This document shows, in pieces, positions 1-12,491 of a DNA stretch of 64,000 nucleotides. The translations under genes were made by a program, and so were the position numbers. This DNA is from Lantana camara (taxonomy: Eukaryota > Streptophyta > Magnoliopsida > Lamiales > Verbenaceae): assembly GCA_037501455.1 (NCBI GenBank), contig CM074856.1, forward strand, positions 97,268,001 through 97,332,000. The letters are read 5' to 3'. The notes below the pieces were generated by a model. It did not search any database. It was not told the DNA's origin and saw only the letters and a list, made by a program, of their open reading frames with translations. Position 1 is the stretch's first letter, and the number at the start of each line of letters is the position of its first letter.

Positions 1-828
1 TACAATCCCATCATCAACCGGAGGAAGAAGGAGACTGGGGACGGGTCCGGCACCACGGATTGTCCTCGGGTTACTGCATGATTTCCATTCCATGAACGTG
101 TTATCTGATTACACTATCGCACGATTGCACGGTAATTGAATTGCATGATCGCCTATTAATTAATAATCAAGCAAGCATGTTCATGTACATTTGGAGTACG
201 GTTGGAGACTGCCCTCACTCGCCGGGGCCATGTATTGATTGCATGAAATATGAATAAGTTTATTATTGGTAGTTGTATTCTCGGGCGAAGTTATGTTATT
301 ATTGAACTCATATATTTATCTTTTATAAATCTTTACCCGAGAATATAACTTGCATGTTATCTGCGCTAATATGTATTTAAACCCCTCACTCGGTCTTCAC
401 AGACTGACGCCTCCACCTTTCAGGTTATTGCAGGGCACGCTAGGCGGGAGTTGAGTCGAGTCGAGTCCGGTGCATGTAGTCGAGTCAACCGTGGTTCGTG
501 TATTTGATTATTTATTGTTAATTATGAAACTATAGTTATTGTTAATGTTTTATGTGTGGAGATGCTAATGTATTGATATGAAAAGTTAGAACATATTTTA
601 GTTGGTAAACGAAAAATGTCATGATCTAATAAATGGAAATATTTGATAGAAACTAGTTTATGCTTCCGCTTTATTTTGTTGCATGTATAAGTAATCCCGC
701 CTAGCTTGTCGTGTATTGCATTGTTACCCGTTCACTATAGGTTGGTTCATGTACGGATTGGCCATTTCGTATGTGAATTGACCTATAGTGCGGGGGTGTA
801 GTACCTCCACGTGTTAAGGGGTGCTACA
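1..828 (+). repeat. LARD-A 5' LTR, 3' portion
   Basis: It ends in ..GGGGTGCTACA directly before the primer site and matches the end of the 3' LTR at 19463-20290. It holds the conserved small hairpin near 386-408, a splice-acceptor-like CCTTTCAG ending at 423, the GCTAGGCGG block shared with other LARDs, and the terminal TAGTGCGGGGG block. Confidence 0.88.
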
Positions 829-1938
829 TCTAAGGTGGTATCAGATCCCGGTTGCAAAACTGAGGTTCTCGTGTCGTGTCGTGTCGAGTCTAGGTCGTAC
901 GGCATAGGAACTTCTTGACAAATTGAGAGTCTTGCATATTATTTGAATGCCTTGATTTCCTTGAACTCTTTGAATTGATTGAAATTACTTGATAACTTGT
1001 GCTCTTGTATTGATTTACGCTCTTAATTGCCAATTTATTGATCTCGAATTACCTGAAATTATGTGATCAACGTGTCTTATTTAAACATTGATGAATTATT
1101 GTTGCATTTTATATTAAATTCTCGCTGTTATTAATTATGTGACAACTATGAACACGTTTTACCCACATGCATTTATTTGCAAAGTAAGTGGTGAGTGACA
1201 GGTTTTGGAAATGTATGAATCAAGGCTGGAGGATTTTGAAATCTAAGAGACCGATCAACCGCTTGAACCAAGTTGCAATTCGGTCAACCAAGAATGGACA
1301 CCGGAATCGAGCCCAACATTTCTACTGTGCCAGGTTCTTCAATGCATTCATAAACATGTGCATCATAATTGTTAATTGAATTGCCTTGTATTTATAAATA
1401 TTGTTATAGATGTTATTGAAATTACCTACTTGATGCATTAAGTATATGCTTAAATTAGTTGAAGAATTTAAATTCCTTTACTTAAAAGTATATCTTCAAG
1501 CTGACATAATTGTCCCAAAGTGTTGTATTTTAAATTGCTGATAGGTATGTGACGTGCATTGACACTTTAACCATCATGCATTATTTAGTGTTTATTGTTA
1601 ATAGGTTTTTCCTATACCCTGCACAATCCTTGCCTCTATTTCTACCAACTTGAATTTAAAGAAGATATTCTGAATCATTGGGTATCATGTTGGGAACCGG
1701 GTCATTTGATTTTGCTTGAAGATTAGAAATGTTTGGGACTGTGAGAATTTATCGATCCAGGATTCCGTAGGAGCAAGTACAATATAGATATTTGGAATTT
1801 TGGAAATTGGGGAAATGATGATAAGTTCAAGCAGATAAAAGTTCAGTGGGTCTTTCAACCTTCAGAAAGTAATCAGCATTTTGGGGATTCAGTAAGGGTA
1901 GGAGAAAGAACTTTTCTTGCTTCAGATCAGGGTGTTAA
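829..1938 (+). other. LARD-A internal region, left part (non-coding)
   Basis: AT-rich DNA between the 5' LTR and the LARD-B insertion. Only one open frame of about 60 codons is present and it has no recognisable domain. Nothing beyond the primer site and hairpin could be identified. Confidence 0.7.
836..847 (+). other. LARD-A primer binding site (tRNA-iMet)
   Basis: TGGTATCAGATC lies 7 bp after the LTR end. It differs at one base from the usual plant initiator-Met primer site TGGTATCAGAGC. A small hairpin with a GCAA loop follows at 849-862. Confidence 0.85.
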
Positions 1939-4900
1939 TGTAGCACCCCGCACGTGAGGCACCACATCCCCCGCACTATGGCTCAACACGAGTAACGAAA
2001 CAGTAAATCCGCACCCGTATCAAACCATAGCGAACGGGAGACAAACATAAAAACCTTCCTAAGCCAGGCGGAGCTAGACAACGGTTACCAAACCACAAAA
2101 TATAATGCAGAAAAGCCAAAGTTCAATCATACCAATCATAAACGAAATTTGGGCTCTTCAGGCCTCTTTTAAATCATAGCAAAACCCAGTAAAGTCAGTT
2201 CAATAACAATTACATGAATATTCAAGTTTAATATATAACCGAACGAGTCATACATGATTTCAATACGTGAATGAGTGAAGAGACTCTACTAATCTAACTC
2301 GACTCACTCAAAAACTTCAAACACCTCCGCCTAGCCCGAACTCCAAAGTTCAAACCTGCACACTAAAAGATTGGGGAGGGAGAGGGTCAGTCTCTAGAAG
2401 ACTGAGTGAGCAGGAGCGATACATATATATAAAACATGCACATGCAAGTCATAAATCCCGAGCAAGGTTTTATTTGAAATTAGTTCCCAAAAAGGGCAAG
2501 AAAATAGATGACCAATGCTCGACTTTTACGACTAATTCATATTAAATTCATTATATTCATAAATCATACATAAATATAAGGCTCGGCGAGTGAGCGTGCA
2601 CAATCTCCAACCAAACTCCGACCGTGTACGACAAATATCAGTAATATATTGATTAAGTGATCATACAATATATCATAATACACACAGACCATAAATCATA
2701 TCATAAATATGCGTTTGGGCAATCCGTGTCCCGGCCTTCCCGCACGGTGCATAATTCTATCAAAACATATATATAAGAAGAGGCATAAATCCTAATCAAC
2801 CTTCTTCCTCCGGGTGGTGGACGGGTTAGCAAGACCCGACCACCTCTGTCATTGGCCAATGGGGTTTCATGACTCCCCCAAAGGCACTCAGCTCCCATTC
2901 CCCGCTAATTCTCCTAGCGAGGGCCGGTATCACCGTAGTAAGTTGAGACTAGTATATCGGATCCCCGTCAGCCCTTGCTTCCTCGGTTAGCCACATATAC
3001 TAAGTCCCGGGGCCCGATAAGTAATAAGTAATAAATGTGTCTCGCCAAAACATAACAATTCATAAGTACATAGCATAATTCATAAATACATATCATAATT
3101 CATAAATACATAACATAATTCATAAATACCTTACCGTGTAATTCGGCATATGCTATATACGTACCTCTCCGTGTCATCCTAATCCGTAGCTAGCATGAAG
3201 ACACACGGTTTGGAGCATAGCCTCATTACAAAACCATTTTTAAGCTCATGTACGCTCATACGTATAACTCAAAAGGATTTACTCGATAACTTCATTTGAA
3301 AACCATATATATATATAATCATAAGGTTTTGGCCAAAGCTTTTCACATATGGGTTGTAGGGTTTGTTACATAACTAAAACGAAAACCACCCTCACCTTAA
3401 CCGTGAAGAAACAAGGATCGAGCACCAAGTGCCTGACGATCAAAAGCTCTCCACCCTGGAGACAAACTGTACAAAAGACCACAAGACGTGTTCGTGAGAC
3501 TCAAGACTCGAAATGGACCATATATGACGCACGGCAATGCTCAAGCATGATATGAAGGCATAAAGACCATATTAAGTCATGAAAATCATATAACCAATTC
3601 ATTCACTTGTTCAATCATAATTCATTCAATTCATACTTCCCAATCCCATAATTCAAGAATCCAAATAAGAGCACGGAACATGTTCAAGCTCTTCCATAAT
3701 GTTACCATATACTTCATCTTACATAACATAGCATATATCCAAGGTTTGACAACAAAAAGAAGTCTTATGATATAGAAAATAAGCGAGGCGATTCATAAAC
3801 GACACATAAACACCCATAACCGGCATTAAATAAAAGCATGCCTATAACACATCCAAATATCATGAAATTGCACCATAATACTCCTAACACATAGCCAAAC
3901 AAGTTCATAGTTCAACACGAAAGGAGATAAAGTCATTAAGAAGGTGAAACGAATCAAAACCCGAAGAGCAAACAACAAAGACTGCACATGGGAAGTGACA
4001 CGGGGGTGTCACCTCCCTTGGCCAAACTGAGCCACGGGCGTGGCTCAGTACAGAACTGAGCAGAGGGTGTGACACGCCCGTGTCACTCTTTTATGAGTAA
4101 ATGTGACACGGGGGTGTCACGGTACAGAACCAAAACCCTTCTCAAGATTTTTCCGGCAAAACTGATCCCTTACGAACTCAATCCAAAAGCATACCAAATG
4201 AACTCCAAATGCTCTGAAACTTAATATGCAACATATTTGGCATGTTATGAACATTTTTCATTTAGAGTGCTAAGGCTAAATCACACGTTAAGATCATCGA
4301 ATCAATGCAACAAAGCTGGGTCGCCAAAATCGCACATATGAGCCCTAATGATTCTATCATGCCTTGATCACGTACTTAGGGGTTGAGTTTGGATCTGAAA
4401 CTTTGGGGAATGCATGCTAACATACTAAACAACCAATATACATCATATATATGCAAAATGGTACAATTTAAAGCACATTAGGGTGACCAACAACTACACA
4501 TAAGCAACAGCAACAAATCTGTCATGGTGCATGCATAGAAACAGGCCATGTATTTCGGTTTTGAGGCTTCAAATGGATTCAAATACTTGAACCATGAATG
4601 CTAACATATAGAACAATGAGTGTACATCAACTCCATGCATTTTCACACGAAATGGAGGCCATATGATCACGCAACAACACCAAATCTCACACAGCAGTTT
4701 GAAAACAGGGGAAATAGTTTGATCATCAAGTTTGGAGCTCCATATCTCCTAATTTCATAAAAGGGGCAAGAGATGAAATCCTCCTAACATCATATACTAT
4801 CAGTTAGGAAAGAAATAAGCCAAGAACCAAGCTCATATGATCATGTTTAAGCAAGGAATTCAGCCACACAAGCAAATAGGTCACTAGGACAAAATCCCTA

Positions 4901-5938
4901 AGAGTTCATACCAATCTCATCATTCAAACCCTAACCAATTCTGACCCAAATCATGTTGTAAGGAGATGAAATCAAGTATAATAGAGTAGAGAAGACATAA
5001 ATATTCATACCTTAAAGATTTGGTGAAGAAAAATGGTGATTTGAGCTCAAAATCACAAAGGATGGCCAAGGGTTTCTTCCTTTCTCCTCTTCTTTTCTTT
5101 CCCGTTTCAGTTGCAGCTGGAGAGTGAGGATTTGGTTCGGTTTTTCAGAGGTAAAAGGGTAGGAGAAGGCTTAACCCATGGTACAAAAGTCATGGTTAAT
5201 CTTTGGTTAAGTTTGGTTAAGTAAAAAGGGTCCCACCATGAAGACTAGTCAACATAAGGGCTCTTCTTGCACGAGTTGCTCGTTACGGTTGGATTTCGGA
5301 GGTCTTAATGATTTTAAAAAGGTATGAGGCTTGTTCCATTGTCTCCGAATCGTCGATACGAAGGCAACGGAGTTGACGGAATTCGAATCCGAATTCCCGA
5401 GCTCAAGATATCACGCACGGAACCAAGGGTGCGCTAATTGCTCATTAACCCCCGACTTGGTTCCAAAAATCAAAATAAATTCGTAAACACGTCAAATGAA
5501 TCCGAAAACATAAACCGAGCATAGAAACATGTTCATAACACACATATTTACGTCATACTAAATTTTCATACTAATCCGATATCATTACATACATGAACGA
5601 AGCACAAATAAACACTCATGCGCATGAACGAATTCATATTATTATAAATAAATTACTAAACTTAATTTCCATATTAATTAAATTAAAACCAATTAATAAC
5701 ATGTTGAAATTAATTAACGAAATTACCGAAATATTTAAGGTAACATAAAACCCTAATTGAGAATTTAAACACTAAGTATCAAGGTAAATAAAATAAATTA
5801 AATTAAAATCGAAATAGTTTATAGTTGAAAACAAATATAAACATTTATAAACAATTAATCATATAATTAAATAATTAATACGCGCAATTTATAAACAAAT
5901 ACGCCACATTATTTAAATTGAAAAACGGGGGCGTTACA
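1939..5938 (-). repeat. LARD-B 3' LTR
   Basis: 4000 bp, TG..CA ends. In the sense direction (decreasing coordinates) it holds a splice-donor-like AAG|GTATGA at 5011/5010, a palindrome array at 3995-4120, a fourfold tandem of about 20 bp (AATTCATAAATACATA type) near 3052-3128, a conserved 17-nt block at 2964-2980, a splice-acceptor-like TGTGCAG at 2357/2356 and the TAGTGCGGGGG terminal block. Open frames at 2701-2898 and 3349-3555 recur in the other LTR only because the LTRs are duplicated. Confidence 0.92.
3995..4120. repeat. palindrome array in LARD-B LTR
   Basis: Four perfect or near-perfect palindromes: GTGACACGGGGGTGTCAC (3995-4012), a 22-bp CTGAGCCACG/CGTGGCTCAG palindrome (4027-4048), GTGACACGCCCGTGTCAC (4069-4086) and GTGACACGGGGGTGTCAC (4103-4120). 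The second and fourth are followed by GTACAGAAC. The copy in the other LTR is at 10548-10673. Confidence 0.9.
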
Positions 5939-5998
5939 ATCTCTCCCCCTTAAAAAGAATCCGTCCTCGGATTCAAAACACGCTTGAAATCAAACAAT

Positions 5999-6131
5999 GA
6001 GAGATTCCCCGTCTCTCACAAACAACAAGGAGAGAGCCCCGTCTCTCAAGCAGCAATGAGAGAACCCCGTCTCTCGCAAGCAAAGAGAGTACCCCGTCTC
6101 TCAAACAAAATTAAGAGAATCCCCGTCTCTT
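5999..6131. repeat. hairpin array beside the LARD-B polypurine tract
   Basis: Five units spaced about 28 bp: GAGAGATTCCCCGTCTCTC, GAGAGAGCCCCGTCTCTC, GAGAGAACCCCGTCTCTC, GAGAGTACCCCGTCTCTC and AAGAGAATCCCCGTCTCTT. Each forms a 5-7-bp stem around a CCCCG loop. In the last unit both outer arm bases have changed and stay paired. Confidence 0.9.
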
Positions 6132-8471
6132 AACCGAAAATAAAGCAAGGAAGTCTCCAATACTCCCAAGCAACCCACGCAAAACCAAATTTAAAATCAC
6201 GTAAGGCACCCAAAGCAAGTAACAAATGTCACCCACATTGATATCCAATTACTCCAAGTAATTTAACACAATACAAGATTACAGCACCTAACATAAAAAT
6301 TATATAAATTAAAATTGCATGGATGCATGTATCATGAATGCTATAAGTACCGTTCACCGAAGTTTCAAAGTTTAGAACTGAGAGTTGCCGTTGTCCAGTG
6401 GAGGATCTATCCTGAAGATAGCTCAGTGGTCAGCTTGTCTTGAACCTCTTCAAGGTTCCTCGGTGAAGCTATTGATAAATCCTTTAAGGATCATACTCTT
6501 GGATCCGTTCTGACTTGTATTATTTCCAGTCTTCACCATTTCCCACAATCTTCGTTCGACCATCCAACTCTTTTGAATTAACCGAATTTGACTTCCCGAA
6601 TACCCTCTGACCACCTTGACGATTCAATCCCTACCTAGAGGTATTCGTCATTAGGATCTATCTTAACACGAATCCTTCTTCCATCTTCCGTTCATGGTAT
6701 CCATTCATTCCCTTTTGACCCCCTTAAGGTTATATTCGGCATTTAGCTTCACATCTCTTGAATCGAAGATAGAATGTTCTTGATGACTCTTGGAGTTCAA
6801 TGTAAATCCTCCAATGATCATCTTTTTCTATTTGGTCCCTTCTCAAGCTTCATTCTGGATCACCTTGGATAGAACCGATAACTTAATAATGTTGTCTCGG
6901 ATTCCTTAGTACTTTTACTGACTAAATCTTGATCAACAACATCCTCTTATCCATTTCCAATGGCCACCATTAGGATATCCGGATTCTCCTTAATTTGCAA
7001 CCCCGTTGTTGCTATTGACATATTTATTCGAGCACTACTTCCATCCTCCATTTTATCTCTTAGTCGTGCTCTCCCCCTTAAAATTGCTCTTTCATGTTGA
7101 ACTCCCTCAAACTCTCTTCCCCATTCTTAATCGACCCGAACACCCCAAAGATGAATCTAATCTGACTTTCCTTCGGAGGTCCTTTCCACTAACCTATCCC
7201 TTACCTAACGTTCTTTATTTCCCAATTGTCTGTCTTGTCGTGTGCCACTCTATTATTTCCTTTCCCTTAACTTAGATATGGTTCGAGCGAGGATATACTT
7301 GATAATTGAGGTGCCAGATTTTCCTATCAAGTAAACACTAAAATGCATGTCGGGTAAAGATGGCAATGCATGTGTCACGTGTACATCAAGCAATTATACC
7401 ACACATTAGTGCAACAAAACCAATTAGAAATGCACGGATAACATAAGATCAAGAGAATAAATAATTAATGCAGAATATGATGCACGTGCTATGAATGCTT
7501 TGGAACCTGTCACCGATGTGGGATGTTATTATTAGCTCGGTAGCTTTCCTCGTTCTTCCGATCCCAAGGTCACTTGGCCTGATAATTATTCCTTGCCTTT
7601 CCCACGGTCTTCGAGACTTTCATGCTTCTTTGTAAGTCAACTTGTATCTTCCACTGTCCGAGATTGCAATTTCTTGATCCCTAATTCTTTCACGTCCACT
7701 GAGTTAGCATCCAATCTATTCTCCAAATTCGACCTTTACTTCCAATCGTCGTCTCAATCAAGAAACCCGCACTTACCCTTTAGAAAGTTCAATTCGCCTC
7801 CAACTGCTTACATTTGAGCGCATGATTTCCTTTCAAGGAGTGATTGCCTTTCTTTATCATTTCCATTTGTTGCTTCATATCTTCCATTTTTCTTCACAAC
7901 ATGGCAATTCAGCTTGATTTTGGAAAAACGAACTCATATCCCAATCAACACCTTGATCAAGATTCCCGTGACTATTGTTTATGAGTTTCCCCTCATGATC
8001 GAAATCCAAAGCACCCAAGTCCAACTCTTCCCGGTCTTAACTCCGATAGACTTGATTTCAATTCACTAGGCTTAATCGGAAATCCTTGACTCTAGCTCCA
8101 TTTGAAAAGTCTCACATCTCTAATTCTCTACGTTCTTCCCAAAGTATCCTACCCATCTTCCATGTCTCAGAAAGGTTTGCAATCGATCTTCTTTGTCGTA
8201 GAACTTGGCCGTGGTTTGATATCATCTTTATAATCTGGAAATCATAACTCATTTCAAGAATGGATGCATGCGATTAGTGCATGCTCATGACACATATTCA
8301 ATACAAAAGACAAGAATCCCTATAGAATGCAACAAGTAATTCAACAAAATTCTTAAGGAAACCAAATTCCATATTCAAGATCGATGCAATGCACACAATA
8401 TCACATAGTCCCTATGCCGTTCGACTTAGACTGACTCCAACACGACTCAAGAACACCGGTTTTGCAACCGG

Positions 8472-8483
8472 GCTCTGATACCA
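8472..8483 (-). other. LARD-B primer binding site (tRNA-iMet)
   Basis: The minus strand reads TGGTATCAGAGC, 8 bp inside the 5' LTR boundary at 8492. The minus-strand hairpin CCGGTT-GCAA-AACCGG (8456-8471) abuts it with no spacer. Confidence 0.92.
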
Positions 8484-8491
8484 CTTAAGGA

Positions 8492-11400
8492 TGTAGCACC
8501 CCGCACGTGAGGCACCACATACCCCGCACTATGGCTCAACACGAGTAACGAAACAGTAAATCCGCACCCGTATCAAACCATAGCGAACGGGAGACAAACA
8601 TAAAAACCTTCCTAAGCCAGGCGGAGCTAGACAACGGTTACCAAACCACAAAATATAATGCAGAAAAGCCAAAGTTCAATCATACCAATCATAAACGAAA
8701 TTTGGGCTCTTCAGGCCTCTTTTAAATCATAGCAAAACCCAGTAAAGTCAGTTCAATAACAATTACATGAATATTCAAGTTTAATATATAACCGAACGAG
8801 TCATACATGATTTCAATACGTGAATGAGTGAAGAGACTCTACTAATCTAACTCGACTCACTCAAAAACTTCAAACACCTCCGCCTAGCCCGAACTCCAAA
8901 GTTCAAACCTGCACACTAAAAGATTGGGGAGGGAGAGGGTCAGTCTCTAGAAGACTGAGTGAGCAGGAGCGATACATATATATAAAACATGCACATGCAA
9001 GTCATAAATCCCGAGCAAGGTTTTATTTGAAATTAGTTCCCAAAAAGGGCAAGAAAATAGATGACCAATGCTCGACTTTTACGACTAATTCATATTAAAT
9101 TCATTATATTCATAAATCATACATAAATATAAGGCTCGGCGAGTGAGCGTGCACAATCTCCAACCAAACTCCGACCGTGTACGACAAATATCAGTAATAT
9201 ATTGATTAAGTGATCATGCAATATATCATAATACACACAGACCATAAATCATATCATAAATATGCGTTTGGGCAATCCGTGTCCCGGCCTTCCCGCACGG
9301 TGCATAATTCTATCAAAACATATATATAAGAAGAGGCATAAATCCTAATCAACCTTCTTCCTCCGGGTGGTGGACGGGTTAGCAAGACCCGACCACCTCT
9401 GTCATTGGCCAATGGGGTTTCATGACTCCCCCAAAGGCACTCAGCTCCCATTCCCCGCTAATTCTCCTAGCGAGGGCCGGTATCACCGTAGTAAGTTGAG
9501 ACTAGTATATCGGATCCCCGTCAGCCCTTGCTTCCTCGGTTAGCCACATATACTAAGTCCCGGGGCCCGATAAGTAATAAGTAATAAATGTGTCTCGCCA
9601 AAACATAACAATTCATAAGTACATAGCATAATTCATAAATACATATCATAATTCATAAATACATAACATAATTCATAAATACCTTACCGTGTAATTCGGC
9701 ATATGCTATATACGTACCTCTCCGTGTCATCCTAATCCGTAGCTAGCATGAAGACACACGGTTTGGAGCATAGCCTCATTACAAAACCATTTTTAAGCTC
9801 ATGTACGCTCATACGTATAACTCAAAAGGATTTACTCGATAACTTCATTTGAAAACCATATATATATATAATCATAAGGTTTTGGCCAAAGCTTTTCACA
9901 TATGGGTTGTAGGGTTTGTTACATAACTAAAACGAAAACCACCCTCACCTTAACCGTGAAGAAACAAGGATCGAGCACCAAGTGCCTGACGATCAAAAGC
10001 TCTCCACCCTGGAGACAAACTGTACAAAAGACCACAAGACGTGTTCGTGAGACTCAAGACTCGAAATGGACCATATATGACGCACGGCAATGCTCAAGCA
10101 TGATATGAAGGCATAAAGACCATATTAAGTCATGAAAATCATATAACCAATTCATTCACTTGTTCAATCATAATTCATTCAATTCATACTTCCCAATCCC
10201 ATAATTCAAGAATCCAAATAAGAGCACGGAACATGTTCAAGCTCTTCCATAATGTTACCATATACTTCATCTTACATAACATAGCATATATCCAAGGTTT
10301 GACAACAAAAAGAAGTCTTATGATATAGAAAATAAGCGAGGCGATTCATAAACGACACATAAACACCCATAACCGGCATTAAATAAAAGCATGCCTATAA
10401 CACATCCAAATATCATGAAATTGCACCATAATACTCCTAACACATAGCCAAACAAGTTCATAGTTCAACACGAAAGGAGATAAAGTCATTAAGAAGGTGA
10501 AACGAATCAAAACCCGAAGAGCAAACAACAAAGACTGCACATGGGAAGTGACACGGGGGTGTCACCTCCCTTGGCCAAACTGAGCCACGGGCGTGGCTCA
10601 GTACAGAACTGAGCAGAGGGTGTGACACGCCCGTGTCACTCTTTTATGAGTAAATGTGACACGGGGGTGTCACGGTACAGAACCAAAACCCTTCTCAAGA
10701 TTTTTCCGGCAAAACTGATCCCTTACGAACTCAATCCAAAAGCATACCAAATGAACTCCAAATGCTCTGAAACTTAATATGCAACATATTTGGCATGTTA
10801 TGAACATTTTTCATTTAGAGTGCTAAGGCTAAATCACACGTTAAGATCATCGAATCCATGCAACAAAGCTGGGTCGCCAAAATCGCACATATGAGCCCTA
10901 ATGATTCTATCATGCCTTGATCACGTACTTAGGGGTTGAGTTTGGATCTGAAACTTTGGGGAATGCATGCTAACATACTAAAAAACCAATATACATCATA
11001 TATATGCAAAATGGTACAATTTAAAGCACATTAGGGTGACCAACAACTACACATAAGCAACAGCAACAAATCTGTCATGGTGCATGCATAGAAACAGGCC
11101 ATGTATTTCGGTTTTGAGGCTTCAAATGGATTCAAATACTTGAACCATGAATGCTAACATATAGAACAATGAGTGTACATCAACTCCATGCATTTTCACA
11201 CGAAATGGAGGCCATATGATCACGCAACAACACCAAATCTCACACAGCAGTTTGAAAACAGGGGAAATAGTTTGATCATCAAGTTTGGAGCTCCATATCT
11301 CCTAATTTCATAAAAGGGGCAAGAGATGAAATCCTCCTAACATCATATACTATCAGTTAGGAAATAAATAAGCCAAGAACCAAGCTCATATGATCATGTT

Positions 11401-12491
11401 TAAGCAAGGAATTCAGCCACACAAGCAAATAGGTCACTAGGACAAAATCCCTAAGAGTTCATACCAATCTCATCATTCAAACCCTAACCAATTCTGACCC
11501 AAATCATGTTGTAAGGAGATGAAATCAAGTATAATAGAGTAGATAAGACATAAATATTCATACCTTAAAGATTTGGTGAAGAAAAATGGTGATTTGAGCT
11601 CAAAATCACAAAGGATGGCCAAGGGTTTCTTCCTTTCTCCTCTTCTTTTCTTTCCCGTTTCAGTTGCAGCTGGAGAGTGAGGATTTGGTTCGGTTTTTCA
11701 GAGGTAAAAGGGTAGGAGAAGGCTTAACCCATGGTACAAAAGTCATGGTTAATCTTTGGTTAAGTTTGGTTAAGTAAAAAGGGTCCCACCATGAAGACTA
11801 GTCAACATAAGGGCTCTTCTTGCACGAGTTGCTCGTTACGGTTGGATTTCGGAGGTCTTAATGATTTTAAAAAGGTATGAGGCTTGTTCCATTGTCTCCG
11901 AATCGTCGATACGAAGGCAACGGAGTTGACGGAATTCGAATCCGAATTCCCGAGCTCAAGATATCACGCACGGAACCAAGGGTGCGCTAATTGCTCATTA
12001 ACCCCCGACTTGGTTCCAAAAATCAAAATAAATTCGTAAACACGTCAAATGAATCCGAAAACATAAACCGAGCATAGAAACATGTTCATAACACACATAT
12101 TTACGTCATACTAAATTTTCATACTAATCCGATATCATTACATACATGAACGAAGCACAAATAAACACTCATGCGCATGAACGAATTCATATTATTATAA
12201 ATAAATTACTAAACTTAATTTCCATATTAATTAAATTAAAACCAATTAATAACATGTTGAAATTAATTAACGAAATTACCGAAATATTTAAGGTAACATA
12301 AAACCCTAATTGAGAATTTAAACACTAAGTATCAAGGTAAATAAAATAAATTAAATTAAAATCGAAATAGTTTATAGTTGAAAACAAATATAAACATTTA
12401 TAAACAATTAATCATATAATTAAATAATTAATACGCGCAATTTATAAACAAATACGCCACATTATTTAAATTGAAAAACGGGGGCGTTACA
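8492..12491 (-). repeat. LARD-B 5' LTR
   Basis: 4000 bp, nearly identical to 1939-5938. Substitutions were seen near the right-hand start, near position 9219, around 10857, around 10982, and two in the 11360-11550 interval. It carries the same palindrome array (10548-10673), donor-like site (11564/11563) and acceptor-like site (8910/8909). Confidence 0.92.

Larger units (their letters stand above)
5939..8491 (-). other. LARD-B internal region (non-coding) with PPT
   Basis: The polypurine tract is the complement of 5939-5951 and abuts the 3' LTR. A five-unit hairpin array follows at 5999-6131, then a conserved motif (complement of GTACCGTTCACC) at 6347-6358. The sense strand is purine-rich. 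It shares recognisable stretches with the LARD-D interior, for example near 7490-7700 and 44270-44480. I see no gag, protease, reverse transcriptase or integrase motif. Plus-strand open frames at 7006-7275 and 7593-7817 are antisense and pyrimidine-driven. Confidence 0.8.
1939..12491 (-). mobile_element. LARD-B: complete young non-autonomous LTR retrotransposon
   Basis: Two 4000-bp LTRs (1939-5938 and 8492-12491) flank a 2553-bp internal region. Ends on the plus strand are TGTAGC..GTTACA, with a perfect 5-bp TSD gttaa at 1934-1938 and 12492-12496. The primer site (8472-8483) and polypurine tract (5939-5951) show it runs on the minus strand. I counted at least six substitutions and no length change between the LTRs, so insertion was recent. 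No protein-coding domain is visible. LTR size and coding-free interior match the LARD class. It interrupts the internal region of LARD-A and is a diverged relative of LARD-D. Confidence 0.93.

Noticed and set aside
1188..1379. Possible host gene fragments in LARD-A internal DNA
   Set aside because: Short open frames only, no recognised domain, and the region is bounded by the primer site and polypurine tract of the element.
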